9,667 nucleotides of DNA, taken from NCBI GenBank assembly GCA_030152865.1, contig JASLIW010000141.1, positions 1-9,667 on the forward strand, given 5' to 3'. The notes below the pieces were generated by a model that had not been told where the DNA came from, made no database searches, and saw only the letters and a program-made list of their open reading frames with translations. Each line of letters opens with the position of its first letter. The first letter of the stretch is position 1. The position numbers and the translations under genes were made by a program. Of this stretch, positions 1 through 8,187 are shown one piece after another. Source of the DNA: Bacteroides sp. Lineage in GTDB: Bacteria > Bacteroidota > Bacteroidia > Bacteroidales > Bacteroidaceae.

Positions 1-1181
1 CCCTTGCTAACACGCTTAGAGAACTCAGCCAAAGGCATTCTGTTGGCATTAGCCTCAGCAACACCAATTTGTAACACACCACCAAAGATTATGGCATCTA
101 AGCCCTTCACATCGATATGGATATATTGTCCTCTTGGATAAGCTTTAGAGATAAAGTTATCATCTACACCTAAGGTAATAGCTCCAGACTCATCTTGAAG
201 ATATACTTTTTTAAATACATTTGAGTCTGTGTCATCACTAATAATTACACCTCCCAGGCTTATATCTTCTTCAATTTTTATAGGATTGTCTTTGGTAGCA
301 GCAGCATACTTCTGCGCAAACTCAGCAATCGTAGTATTTCCAGGTTTATTCTCACTTGGGTCCTCTGGTTCTGGCTCAGGTTTCTCACCTGCTTTAAAGT
401 CTATAACGTCTTCATAGGAGCGTAGCATTAGCTGCCACTCTCCCCTGTGCTTGCCTACTACACCAACTAAAGTACCATACCCTTCAGGTAATGTGTTTTT
501 ATAAAAGTTAGAGTAACCACTTGTTCTAAGCGTAATGGTAGCTGTCCCATCTGCACTTCTTACAGTTCTGTTTGAAGTCATTTGATCTTCTGCAAAAGGA
601 AGTTTACCTCCATCATCAAAACTTACATTCTCCAACTTAACAAGCGTATTTACCATATCATCTGTCAAGTCCTTAATTTGAACTGACTTTGGCTCAATTT
701 TAGCTAAGTCTGGCCAACCATCTTTTTGAACATGCTCTGTAAATGTTGTCCAAGGTATACGATTAGCCTGTGTGTCTCCCATTCCTATTTGGAGTTCTCC
801 ACCATAGCGCACAGCATACAAGCCATGTAAGTTTACATAAACCTCTTGTCCTAGTTTGTAATAGGTAGAAACATTATTTTGGTCTACACCTAGAAGGATA
901 CCACCCTCTTCATTTTGGATATATATTTGCTTAAAGATATTTCCAGAAGCATCACTACTAATCACACGTCCCTTAATCACGTATTCTACATCGATTAATT
1001 CTTGTGTATTATCTGCTACATCCTTATATTTTTCTTGCAGTTGAGTAAAAGTAATATTGGCATCGGGTCCATCATATACAGGCATATTTAATGGAGGAGC
1101 ATCATAATCTCTAGAGCAACCACTGACAGCCGCTACTGTAAACAGTAAGAGTAAGCCTAATATTTTATTGATTGTTTTCAT
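1..1181 (-). CDS. Lipoprotein with two tandem DUF5689 domains (3' end outside window)
   Basis: Reading from ATG at 1181, 393 complete codons are open to the window edge, so the C-terminus is missing. The N-terminus is a lipoprotein signal: Lys-containing start, Leu-rich core and lipobox VSGC with the lipidated Cys at residue 22, followed by SRDYD. The first DUF5689 domain spans about residues 42-262 (GRVISSDASGN, YIQNEEGG, GQEVYVNLHGL, GGELQIG). A Pro/Glu-rich linker at about 265-282 (KPEPEPEDP) leads to a second copy from about 284 (GGVIISDDTDSN, YLQDESGA, GQYIHIDVKGL, GGVLQIG), which is cut by the window. DUF5689 has an OB-fold-like pattern, and that is my reason for suspecting nucleic-acid binding; the function is not established. 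The start lies 24 bp after the receptor's stop, so the two are almost certainly co-transcribed, and the protein is probably a surface partner of the receptor. The missing part could carry a further domain, possibly an enzyme. Confidence 0.88.
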   Translation of the reverse strand, partial: MKTINKILGLLLLFTVAAVSGCSRDYDAPPLNMPVYDGPDANITFTQLQEKYKDVADNTQELIDVEYVIKGRVISSDASGNIFKQIYIQNEEGGILLGVDQNNVSTYYKLGQEVYVNLHGLYAVRYGGELQIGMGDTQANRIPWTTFTEHVQKDGWPDLAKIEPKSVQIKDLTDDMVNTLVKLENVSFDDGGKLPFAEDQMTSNRTVRSADGTATITLRTSGYSNFYKNTLPEGYGTLVGVVGKHRGEWQLMLRSYEDVIDFKAGEKPEPEPEDPSENKPGNTTIAEFAQKYAAATKDNPIKIEEDISLGGVIISDDTDSNVFKKVYLQDESGAITLGVDDNFISKAYPRGQYIHIDVKGLDAIIFGGVLQIGVAEANANRMPLAEFSKRVSK

Positions 1182-1205
1182 ATCTATTTCTTTAGAAAGT
1201 AATTA

Positions 1206-3932
1206 CTAAAATTTATAACTAACATTTAAGAAGCAGTTGATACCCTGCATATAGAAGTATCGAGAAGCAAACTTATTGGGTTTTTCTAAATCCAAACGAC
1301 CTTGCTCGTAACCACCTGTTCTAATGTTCTCTCTGTTAAAGATGTTATTCACTGAAAGGTTAAAGTTTATTGAGTTCCTATTTTTTAAATAGAATATCTT
1401 ACCTACCGATAAGTCTACCGTATATGCACTACTAAAACGCTCTTGATGAGTTAACTCACGGTAAGCATCATATTCGGGTGTACCTGGAGTTACCGACTCA
1501 TAACTAGATGCTAAACGGCGCATAGGCGATACATCCATATAATTTCTACCAAAACCATTGATGTTGGCACTTAAGAACCAAAAGTCATAGAAGTAGTTGA
1601 TACCAAAAGTACCTGCTACTTGCGGAGTACTTCCTGTATAGTAATTCTTCATATAAACTTTTTCGCGCTTATCCATCTCCTTTCCATTCTCATAGTTAAT
1701 GCTTCCATCTGGATTATTGCTATAATAATACTCAGCAATAGTACCTGCTAAATCAAAATTCCAGTTGTCGTTAAGTCGGTAATTTAAGCCAAACTCAAAA
1801 CCCCTGTGAATCTTATTCATTCCTGTAAGAATATGATTTACAAACGTACGCTCTGTATCATGGTAGTAACTAGCTCTGTGCATTAAGTCATAGAAATTAG
1901 TTTGAAATAGAGATACACGACCGTGTAAAGCAGGAAGTGAAAATACATAGCTCACATCTGCACTTAAAATACGCGCACTTTTGAGATTATCGGGAGTTAC
2001 GTCTGCAATACGAGGTGAGATGTAAGCCTTATCCACTAATGGAGCTTCTGTCATATAACCCAGATTGGCAGTAATAAAGTGACGGCCATCTATTTTATAC
2101 GTCAAACCTGTCTTTAAACCATAATCCCAAAAATCATGCTTCTGCCCTCTTCCATACGAGCTATCTGGATAACGACCATTCATCATATAACCTTTACGAT
2201 AGAAGTTGGTGTAAGCTAATTTTGCACCCCAGTAAAAATCCAAATTACGGTATTTGTAGATATTTTGAATCCAGGCATTAGCATTTTGAATGTTTAGCTT
2301 AAAGTCATAACCAAATTTATCACCTTTGTATGCTCTACGATTAGGCTTCAACAAGTCATTTTGAACGACCTCTGGATTACCAGGGAAATCACGCTCAGCA
2401 AACTTATCTATATCGAGCACGTATTGAGAACCCAGCAAGTCTTTTACAGTCTTAAACTGTAAGGACTGTGTATTTCTTAACCCAACACCAGCAATAATCT
2501 TTATATGATCACTTAAATCTGCATCAAATGTCGAATTGAGTGTAGTCTCAAATAAATCTTTACGCCTTTCTTCTAACATATAAAGAGCCGCATCATGACC
2601 TTCTCGCTTGGCCAAAGCATTCGCCTCATACATCGCATCCCAATCTATTTGAGTCACAGTGGGATCATTTGATTTCCACAGATACTGATAATACTCTTTA
2701 ATATCGGAGTTTTCATCAAAATAAGAGGGTAAGTAGCGGTAATAGTCTGGACGGGGATCTGGTGCATTGTACCAGTTAAGTGCAGTACCACCATATCGGC
2801 TGTAGTGTGAACCTAAGCCTGTAGTCAATCTCATATTTTCATTAATCTTCCATACATGAGAGATTATAGCTGTAGGATCAAATGCTCGAACTACCTTAGA
2901 ATTCCTACGCTTTCCATTTTGATAACCCCAGTTCGGGTTGTATAAATTATCTTTTCTTAAATCATATACTTCTTGAAAAGATCCTCCCTGTTGTCCTCTT
3001 CGTACAGGAGAACCAAAAGTAACAAACGAGAGACTATGGCGTCCTTCATCCCATTGCTTCTCAGCTCCGATAGCATAAGAGATGTTATCGTAAAACACAC
3101 CATCAATATGTCCTCTATCGGAATAACGACCACCTATAGTAAAGTTAAAAGCCCAGCCATCATCTCTTAATCCTGTTGCATAAGAAAACATGCTTCTTAG
3201 GTAGTAATTACGATTCGTATAAGATGCTGTTAGCTTTCCTCCTTGCGCATAGTTAGCTGAGCGCATATTGATATTTTCCGAACGACCAATACCTCCAAAA
3301 GAGAAGCGAGATGGTGCTAAATAGTCTGCTGCATCTCCATTACGAGTCATATCATTCAATGCACCAATTGAAGAGTAATTAAATACTCCACGAACTTGAT
3401 CATTGAATTCTACTCCATTTATGTATTTTCGTTCATAGTTGTTATCATATCCACGCACCTTTAAGCGCATAGGGGATAATTGAAAATTAATATTATTAAG
3501 GTAAATATCATTGGATAGAATTACCATAGGACTCACATCTTGACTAAGACCACCCTCGTCATCTCCAATCATATCCTCATCAATAACACCAACTAGATTT
3601 TTGTCTACGTTTTGTTGTTTGACAGCAACACGTATATCATCTAGCCAAGTAATCTGACCTGGCTTATAAGACACTCTTAATTCTTTTGCTACCACCATAG
3701 CAGACGAAATCGACAACCAATCTGAGGTCCCATCCAGACCCGCAAAACGGAAAGCTCCCATTTCATCGGTTTGGGTAGTCAGGTTGTGATTCCGCAAAAT
3801 TACTCTGATATTTTGTAGCGGCTCATCTGTCGCAGCATCTAAAATCCTTCCACGTAACTCTCCACCCTGCAATTGTGCAAAAGTTGGCAAAGAACATAGA
3901 AGCATTAAAAATGCCATCATTTTTTGTTTCAT
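1206..3932 (-). CDS. TonB-dependent outer-membrane receptor with N-terminal carboxypeptidase-regulatory-like domain
   Basis: This 908-residue protein is predicted to be an outer-membrane beta-barrel importer driven by TonB. A Sec signal peptide covers about residues 1-19, with cleavage likely after LPTFA. Residues about 23-105 form a carboxypeptidase-D regulatory-like beta-sandwich (GELRGRILDAATDEPLQNI, then DEMGAFRFAGL), as is common in Bacteroidota receptors. A plug-like region follows at about 130-225, with LKVRGYDNNYE and INGVEFND resembling the usual plug motifs. From about 230 to the end there are alternating aromatic/polar strands, and the protein ends in SYKF; a terminal Phe is typical of BAM-assembled barrels. 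There is no STN domain, so no sign of an attached anti-sigma system, and no SusD gene is adjacent. It has its own probable promoter upstream and is followed after 24 bp by a DUF5689 lipoprotein. The substrate is unknown; nucleic-acid fragments are suggested by context only, and a metal chelate or other ligand remains possible. Confidence 0.9.
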   Translation of the reverse strand: MKQKMMAFLMLLCSLPTFAQLQGGELRGRILDAATDEPLQNIRVILRNHNLTTQTDEMGAFRFAGLDGTSDWLSISSAMVVAKELRVSYKPGQITWLDDIRVAVKQQNVDKNLVGVIDEDMIGDDEGGLSQDVSPMVILSNDIYLNNINFQLSPMRLKVRGYDNNYERKYINGVEFNDQVRGVFNYSSIGALNDMTRNGDAADYLAPSRFSFGGIGRSENINMRSANYAQGGKLTASYTNRNYYLRSMFSYATGLRDDGWAFNFTIGGRYSDRGHIDGVFYDNISYAIGAEKQWDEGRHSLSFVTFGSPVRRGQQGGSFQEVYDLRKDNLYNPNWGYQNGKRRNSKVVRAFDPTAIISHVWKINENMRLTTGLGSHYSRYGGTALNWYNAPDPRPDYYRYLPSYFDENSDIKEYYQYLWKSNDPTVTQIDWDAMYEANALAKREGHDAALYMLEERRKDLFETTLNSTFDADLSDHIKIIAGVGLRNTQSLQFKTVKDLLGSQYVLDIDKFAERDFPGNPEVVQNDLLKPNRRAYKGDKFGYDFKLNIQNANAWIQNIYKYRNLDFYWGAKLAYTNFYRKGYMMNGRYPDSSYGRGQKHDFWDYGLKTGLTYKIDGRHFITANLGYMTEAPLVDKAYISPRIADVTPDNLKSARILSADVSYVFSLPALHGRVSLFQTNFYDLMHRASYYHDTERTFVNHILTGMNKIHRGFEFGLNYRLNDNWNFDLAGTIAEYYYSNNPDGSINYENGKEMDKREKVYMKNYYTGSTPQVAGTFGINYFYDFWFLSANINGFGRNYMDVSPMRRLASSYESVTPGTPEYDAYRELTHQERFSSAYTVDLSVGKIFYLKNRNSINFNLSVNNIFNRENIRTGGYEQGRLDLEKPNKFASRYFYMQGINCFLNVSYKF

Positions 3933-3958
3933 ATTCTGCGATTTTTATCCATAAACAT
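3929..3958 (-). other. Possible 9-codon leader ORF overlapping the receptor start
   Basis: Just upstream of the receptor, the frame ATG TTT ATG GAT AAA AAT CGC AGA ATA TGA encodes MFMDKNRRI. Its stop overlaps the receptor's start codon in an ATGA arrangement, the geometry used for translational coupling. It is too short to judge by coding statistics and could easily be chance in A+T-rich DNA. Confidence 0.2.
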
Positions 3959-4018
3959 TTGAATTCTCTCTAAAAGTCACTAATCGTAATAGCCTTAACT
4001 ACTAGACTGTGCATATCT

Positions 4019-4049
4019 CAAAATTACTGATTTTATATGAGTTTTGTAA
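4019..4049 (-). promoter_or_regulatory. Candidate Bacteroidetes-type promoter for the receptor gene
   Basis: On the minus strand TAATTTTG (4026 down to 4019) matches the Bacteroidetes -7 consensus TAnnTTTG exactly. TTAC (4049 down to 4046) lies 19 bp upstream where a TTTG-like -33 element is expected, but it is a weak match. Transcription would begin near 4012, giving a leader of about 80 nt before the receptor's ATG. A promoter is needed here because a terminator lies just upstream. No other exact match to the -7 element was seen in this gap. Confidence 0.45.
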
Positions 4050-4118
4050 GTCCTTTAAATGAATACTTGCTTTATACAGGTCTCTAGACCTCATTTTTAA
4101 CTCTATTCTCTTAGACAA

Positions 4119-4148
4119 TAAAAGCTAGCCACAAAAGGCTAGCTTTTA
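4119..4148 (-). terminator. Intrinsic terminator after the fimbrillin-DUF5689 gene
   Basis: A perfect 12-bp inverted repeat (TAAAAGCTAGCC / GGCTAGCTTTTA) encloses a 6-nt loop. Read on the minus strand, the 3' arm runs into a T-rich tail (TTTTATTGT). It starts 16 bp past the stop of the upstream gene and precedes the receptor's candidate promoter. The A-run and T-run are symmetrical, so it could also work on the plus strand, but no plus-strand gene reads into it here. It is the strongest hairpin I found in the window and argues for two transcription units. Confidence 0.85.
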
Positions 4149-4164
4149 CTTCTATATCATTTTA

Positions 4165-6339
4165 TTATTTTACACCAACAATCTCTAACTTACCAATACG
4201 AACTCCATCTGCTAAATTATCAATAATAATCTTTACAGTGATTTCATCTTGTGTAAATAGATCTTTTTCTAAATTAAGTGTGAATTCCTTATAATCTTTA
4301 GTAAGTGGATCATTTGGAGCCAAACTAACTTCTGCTTCTCCAACATAAACCTTTAAATCACTAGCATTTACTTTATCATTGTTGAGACATTGCATCTGAA
4401 GTTTTACCTGAAGTTCTTTTAAGTCTTTGACTGGTATGTTATTTAAATATAAGCTACCTACTTTTTTCGCTGGAAGCCAAATACATCCACCCTCAGCACT
4501 TCTTACCTCTATTTTCACCTTACTATCTTCTTTACTATAAGAAAAATTAGGCATAAGCTTCAGTGCTCCACTTTCCTGTAGGTTTTTTGAATACACTGTT
4601 AGTTGCTGAGATTTTTGTGTTATTTGAAAGTCATCACTTAGCAACACAACAGAACCTGTTTCTAAACCTGGATCCTCTGAGCCATCTCCGTCTGAATCTG
4701 AGTCTTCAAAAACAACGTCACTAAGATCACGAATAGTTAATTGATATGTACCTCTAAAATAATCTAAGAATGCCGTTATACTACCTGTTCCTGCAGGCAA
4801 AACTTCATTTGCAAACTTAGCACTAGACTTACTTCTTAACTTAATTTCATTGCCATCAGAAAAAACCACAGTACGGTCCGTATCCCTACCACCTTCTACA
4901 TAGGTTAAACCTGTTTCCTTGAAGCTAACCCCCTCAAGTCGAACTAATGTATTAATTAAGTCAGTATCTAAATCCGAAAACCCAATAGATTTAGGAGTAA
5001 TAGGCTTAAGATCATCACCTTGAACCTCAATCTTGTCTTTAATAGAATCCCATTCAATAGGTTGGCCCTTCCAAGTACCATTTTCTTCAATAGCATGAGA
5101 TATCTGTAGAACATCCCCAAAAACACTAACATAAAATCCTTGTATATCAACTTCTATCTCTTGACCTACGCTAAAGGACTTATATAAATCTGCTTTTTTA
5201 ACAAATAAGGTAATAGCAGCTGTTTTATCTTGAATGTACAACTTATTAGAAATATTTCCTTGTGAGTCGTCGCTCATCACAATACCTCTAATCTTTAAAT
5301 CTTGGTCAATAAAAATAGGTTTCTCAAATGTTGCGTTACTGAATTTGTTTTTCAGCTCAGCAATAGTAAGACTTTCATTCGGTTCTGGTTGTGGATCTGG
5401 ATCTAATGAGCCTCCTGGAGTAACCACATCTATATCACCATTTGCATTACCCTCAGTCCAATCCTCAATATCTGCTTCTGGATTCAATGTTTTTACTGAG
5501 CCATCTGCTGACAATTGAAGCCTAAAAGTATACTTCTTACCAGACTCTAATGCTGCTAAGGTTGTCCTAGGAGTCCAAATGAATTCATCCTCACCCAGAG
5601 TCAACGTCATGGAAACTTGTCCACTTAACTCTTGCCCTGGTAGGACGATAGCTCTAGCGTTAGATCCTGTTACAGTAAGTGCGATATCTGAGCTTTCACC
5701 TTTGTCTAAAGAGATAATACCATCTTTAAGACTCATAAAACCCTCTGTTTTGAGCCCTTTAAGAGCTCCAAACTTTACCTGATCTACATTAGGATAGCCA
5801 TTTCCTGGCTCAACCCTAAAAATAACTTGTGACAATTGATGAGCAAAATTCATCCTAGCCTCACCGTTGTCAGCAAGTGCTTTTAAATCATTGGAGTACA
5901 AAACATCAATCTTACTTAAATCAGATTGGTCTTTGACACTTATGGGGAGTTTATAATCAGTAATAGCTGTAGCATATGGGTAATAAGCTACTACATCTAC
6001 TTTATCGCCTTGCTTTAGCTCAATAGCATTGGATTCTGCTGTGAACTTAGCTGTTATTCCTGCTTCTTGTGTAGTATGCTTTATATTTGCTTTACCATCA
6101 AATAATGTCACATCACTAAGCTCTTGACCAGATTCAATAGCAAACACTCCTATGGCATCATTCTTATCCCATTTATTATCAGTCACACGACTAAAAGGAG
6201 AATCTAGCATGATATTACTAGAAAATGAAACCGCATTCTCATCAATAGCGGATCCAGTTTCGACTACTTCTGTATTTGAACATGCCCCTAGCAAACCAAT
6301 GGTCGCTAGAGCCATAAATATTTTTTTAGGCGTTTTCAT
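4165..6339 (-). CDS. Fimbrillin-like / DUF5689 multidomain lipoprotein
   Basis: This 724-residue protein starts with a lipoprotein signal (MKTPKKIF, hydrophobic core, LLGAC; Cys 20). Residues about 35-298 form a fimbrillin-like (Mfa1-like) module with the marks WDKNDAIGVFA, YYPY, QSDLSKIDVLYSNDLKAL, IVLPGQ, ESGKKYTFRLQLS and a closing IEDWTEGN. After a Pro/Glu linker (about 313-321), residues about 323-545 are a DUF5689 domain (RGIVMSDDSQGN, LYIQDKTAAITL, GQEIEVDIQGF, LVRLEGVSF, GTYQLTIRDLSDV). An acidic linker, DSDSDGDGSED (546-556), precedes a C-terminal domain at about 563-724 ending GKLEIVGVK. That last domain resembles the C-terminus of the neighbouring 576-residue protein. It is probably cell-surface anchored. 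The fimbrillin fold suggests, but does not prove, adhesion or assembly; DUF5689 suggests nucleic-acid or oligomer binding. It is the last gene of its unit, as a strong terminator follows 16 bp after the stop. Confidence 0.88.
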   Translation of the reverse strand: MKTPKKIFMALATIGLLGACSNTEVVETGSAIDENAVSFSSNIMLDSPFSRVTDNKWDKNDAIGVFAIESGQELSDVTLFDGKANIKHTTQEAGITAKFTAESNAIELKQGDKVDVVAYYPYATAITDYKLPISVKDQSDLSKIDVLYSNDLKALADNGEARMNFAHQLSQVIFRVEPGNGYPNVDQVKFGALKGLKTEGFMSLKDGIISLDKGESSDIALTVTGSNARAIVLPGQELSGQVSMTLTLGEDEFIWTPRTTLAALESGKKYTFRLQLSADGSVKTLNPEADIEDWTEGNANGDIDVVTPGGSLDPDPQPEPNESLTIAELKNKFSNATFEKPIFIDQDLKIRGIVMSDDSQGNISNKLYIQDKTAAITLFVKKADLYKSFSVGQEIEVDIQGFYVSVFGDVLQISHAIEENGTWKGQPIEWDSIKDKIEVQGDDLKPITPKSIGFSDLDTDLINTLVRLEGVSFKETGLTYVEGGRDTDRTVVFSDGNEIKLRSKSSAKFANEVLPAGTGSITAFLDYFRGTYQLTIRDLSDVVFEDSDSDGDGSEDPGLETGSVVLLSDDFQITQKSQQLTVYSKNLQESGALKLMPNFSYSKEDSKVKIEVRSAEGGCIWLPAKKVGSLYLNNIPVKDLKELQVKLQMQCLNNDKVNASDLKVYVGEAEVSLAPNDPLTKDYKEFTLNLEKDLFTQDEITVKIIIDNLADGVRIGKLEIVGVK

Positions 6340-6415
6340 AATTTTCGATTGGGTTAGTTAAGTGAATATTCATTTTATTTTAGATTTATTTCTTCCACTG
6401 AAATAAAGATTTACT

Positions 6416-8146
6416 CTATTTTACTCCAGTTATCTTTAAGTTATCAAAGCGAATTCCTGTTAGGTTCCTTTCATCAGTTGTAAACTCAAGCTCAGAGAAA
6501 GGCTGTACATTTTTAATTACAACAGTATAGTATGCATCTTTGTAATCAGCCGCTGTTAGCTCTATCTCCTCTAACTCAATTGGTTTACCATCTGCTGTCA
6601 AATTAATATAATTAACAAAAAGTGGATTATTATTAAAGTTACCCGTCATATCAAAAGATATACTTATCTCTTTCAAGTCTAATGCATCTATATTACTAAT
6701 ATTAAGTGTTGGTGCAGGATTCTCTTTTGTTATAGGGTATTTAGGATTGTAAGCTGGAAACCACAGATGCTTTTCAAAATTTAAAAAGCTAGATCTTGCT
6801 CTTCCACCTAATCGGCTCCCCTTATTGCTATACACAACAGTAGATGTATCAAAACCTTGATAGGTATCAAAATCCCCAAACATCAAATCCCATTTAGAGC
6901 CATCATTTACACCAAATCCTTCTTCCAGAATAATGATTTTTCCTTCTTGCTCTTCTCGTGCATTCTGATAAACTAAAACGTCATGTGTTTTCTTTTTATG
7001 CTTTACTTGCACAATTCCAGTTCTAATTTCCCCTGTTTTGTTTTGAGCTACTTTTATATTTAGCTCTCCACTTCCTTCACCTTCAGATGGACTTACTGTA
7101 ATCCAGTCTTCTTGACTACTTGCTGACCATTTGAGCCCTTTTGAGGAAGCTTCAATAGTAAGTGCTGACTCTCCTCCTGCTTCACTAAAACTAACATAAG
7201 TTTCGAGACTTATTGTTCCAGAATCATCAACATTGGGGGTAAGCTGATCTACACTACCATCATTTCCCTCTACCCAATCAGCAATATCTCCTTCGGGATT
7301 TACAGCAGTAAACTGACCATCGGATTCCATCTGAATGGTATAAATGAAGATTTTACCACCTGCTAAATCTACCTCATTTTCTGGAGTCCAAATTATCTCT
7401 TTTCCATCTAGTGATAGATGCAATTGAATGTTGGCTAGTGATTGATTCGGTAGTAAAATAGCTTTTACCTGAGCCTTATCTTTCTCGGCTACCACTGTAG
7501 GGCTAATAGCTTGCATTGCTGCATTTTCATGTACTAACACTTCTCCAGTATTTAGATCCATAGATCCTTCCGTATAAAGTCCTTCTATTTTAGTGGCTTG
7601 AAGCGATGATAAATCGGTATCTGAATTGGCTGCCTCAATAGTCAATTCCAGCATACTTAATTTATGCTTGAATTCCAGATGAGCCTCTTTAGAGTCCCGA
7701 AGATTTTTCAAGTTGTCAGCATAAAGAAGTGCTGTTTGATTTTGAGTGGCAATGGGATATTGAAAATCTTTTACCTCAGTAGTATAGGGATAGTAAGCAA
7801 TTATATCCATGGGTAAACAAGCATTCTGGATTGCATCTGTTGGCTTAGCAGATACAAACTTCCCAAAGGTAGCTGTTGAAGTCGTCGTATATTTAACGTT
7901 CTCCTTTTCTTTGTATAAGTTTTCGGGAGCCAAAGGTTCTCCAGCAGTCACTGCATAAATTCCTATAGCATCACCCAATTGCCACTTAGTTGCAGCTTGG
8001 TCTCCTATGCTTGCAACACTTGCAGTAAAGTTAACAGTGCGCTCACCACTAAAATCAAATTCATCGTATGAGTCTTTATTTCTAGAGCAAGCCCCTACAA
8101 CTATCAGTGTAGCTAGACTTAATAATATGGTATTTATTTTTTTCAT
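6416..8146 (-). CDS. Fimbrillin-like / BACON lipoprotein with a C-terminal domain of unknown function
   Basis: I chose ATG 8146, giving 576 residues, because it begins MKKINTILL and places lipobox VGAC with Cys 20 correctly. An upstream in-frame GTG at 8197 overlaps the nuclease gene and would put 17 charged residues before the signal. Residues about 35-298 are a fimbrillin-like module (KWQLGDAIGIYAV, IAYYPY, LLYADNLKNL, FKHKLS, ILLPNQ, IADWVEGN). Residues about 316-396 fit a BACON domain (SFSEAGGESALTIEASS, WSASSQEDWITVSPSEGEG, VYQNA), an immunoglobulin-like fold proposed to bind carbohydrate or mucin. Residues about 403-576 form a C-terminal domain shared with the next gene (ILEEGF, LWFPA, IRFDNLKITGVK) that I cannot name; it looks beta-rich, perhaps a jelly roll. 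No catalytic motif is evident. It starts 41 bp after the nuclease stop and 76 bp separate its end from the next start, consistent with one operon. Likely a surface-binding accessory protein. Confidence 0.87.
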   Translation of the reverse strand: MKKINTILLSLATLIVVGACSRNKDSYDEFDFSGERTVNFTASVASIGDQAATKWQLGDAIGIYAVTAGEPLAPENLYKEKENVKYTTTSTATFGKFVSAKPTDAIQNACLPMDIIAYYPYTTEVKDFQYPIATQNQTALLYADNLKNLRDSKEAHLEFKHKLSMLELTIEAANSDTDLSSLQATKIEGLYTEGSMDLNTGEVLVHENAAMQAISPTVVAEKDKAQVKAILLPNQSLANIQLHLSLDGKEIIWTPENEVDLAGGKIFIYTIQMESDGQFTAVNPEGDIADWVEGNDGSVDQLTPNVDDSGTISLETYVSFSEAGGESALTIEASSKGLKWSASSQEDWITVSPSEGEGSGELNIKVAQNKTGEIRTGIVQVKHKKKTHDVLVYQNAREEQEGKIIILEEGFGVNDGSKWDLMFGDFDTYQGFDTSTVVYSNKGSRLGGRARSSFLNFEKHLWFPAYNPKYPITKENPAPTLNISNIDALDLKEISISFDMTGNFNNNPLFVNYINLTADGKPIELEEIELTAADYKDAYYTVVIKNVQPFSELEFTTDERNLTGIRFDNLKITGVK

Positions 8147-8187
8147 CTTATCGTTAGATTTCAATTCGTCATTCCTTGATTCCTTCT

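Noticed and set aside
4968..5150. Minus-strand 60-residue frame with hydrophobic content
   Set aside because: It is an alternate frame inside the DUF5689 region of a larger gene, with no independent start context or homology.
5234..5782. Plus-strand open frames opposite the fimbrillin-DUF5689 gene
   Set aside because: They lie fully inside a well-supported minus-strand gene, have no recognisable domains and look like antisense shadows. The same applies to the other short plus-strand frames, at 229-417, 2973-3170, 6152-6361, 8007-8255 and 8176-8358.
6385..6407. 8-bp A+T inverted repeat (TTTATTTC / GAAATAAA) between the two fimbrillin-like lipoprotein genes
   Set aside because: The stem is short and almost all A-T, and no T-run follows on the minus strand, so it does not qualify as an intrinsic terminator.
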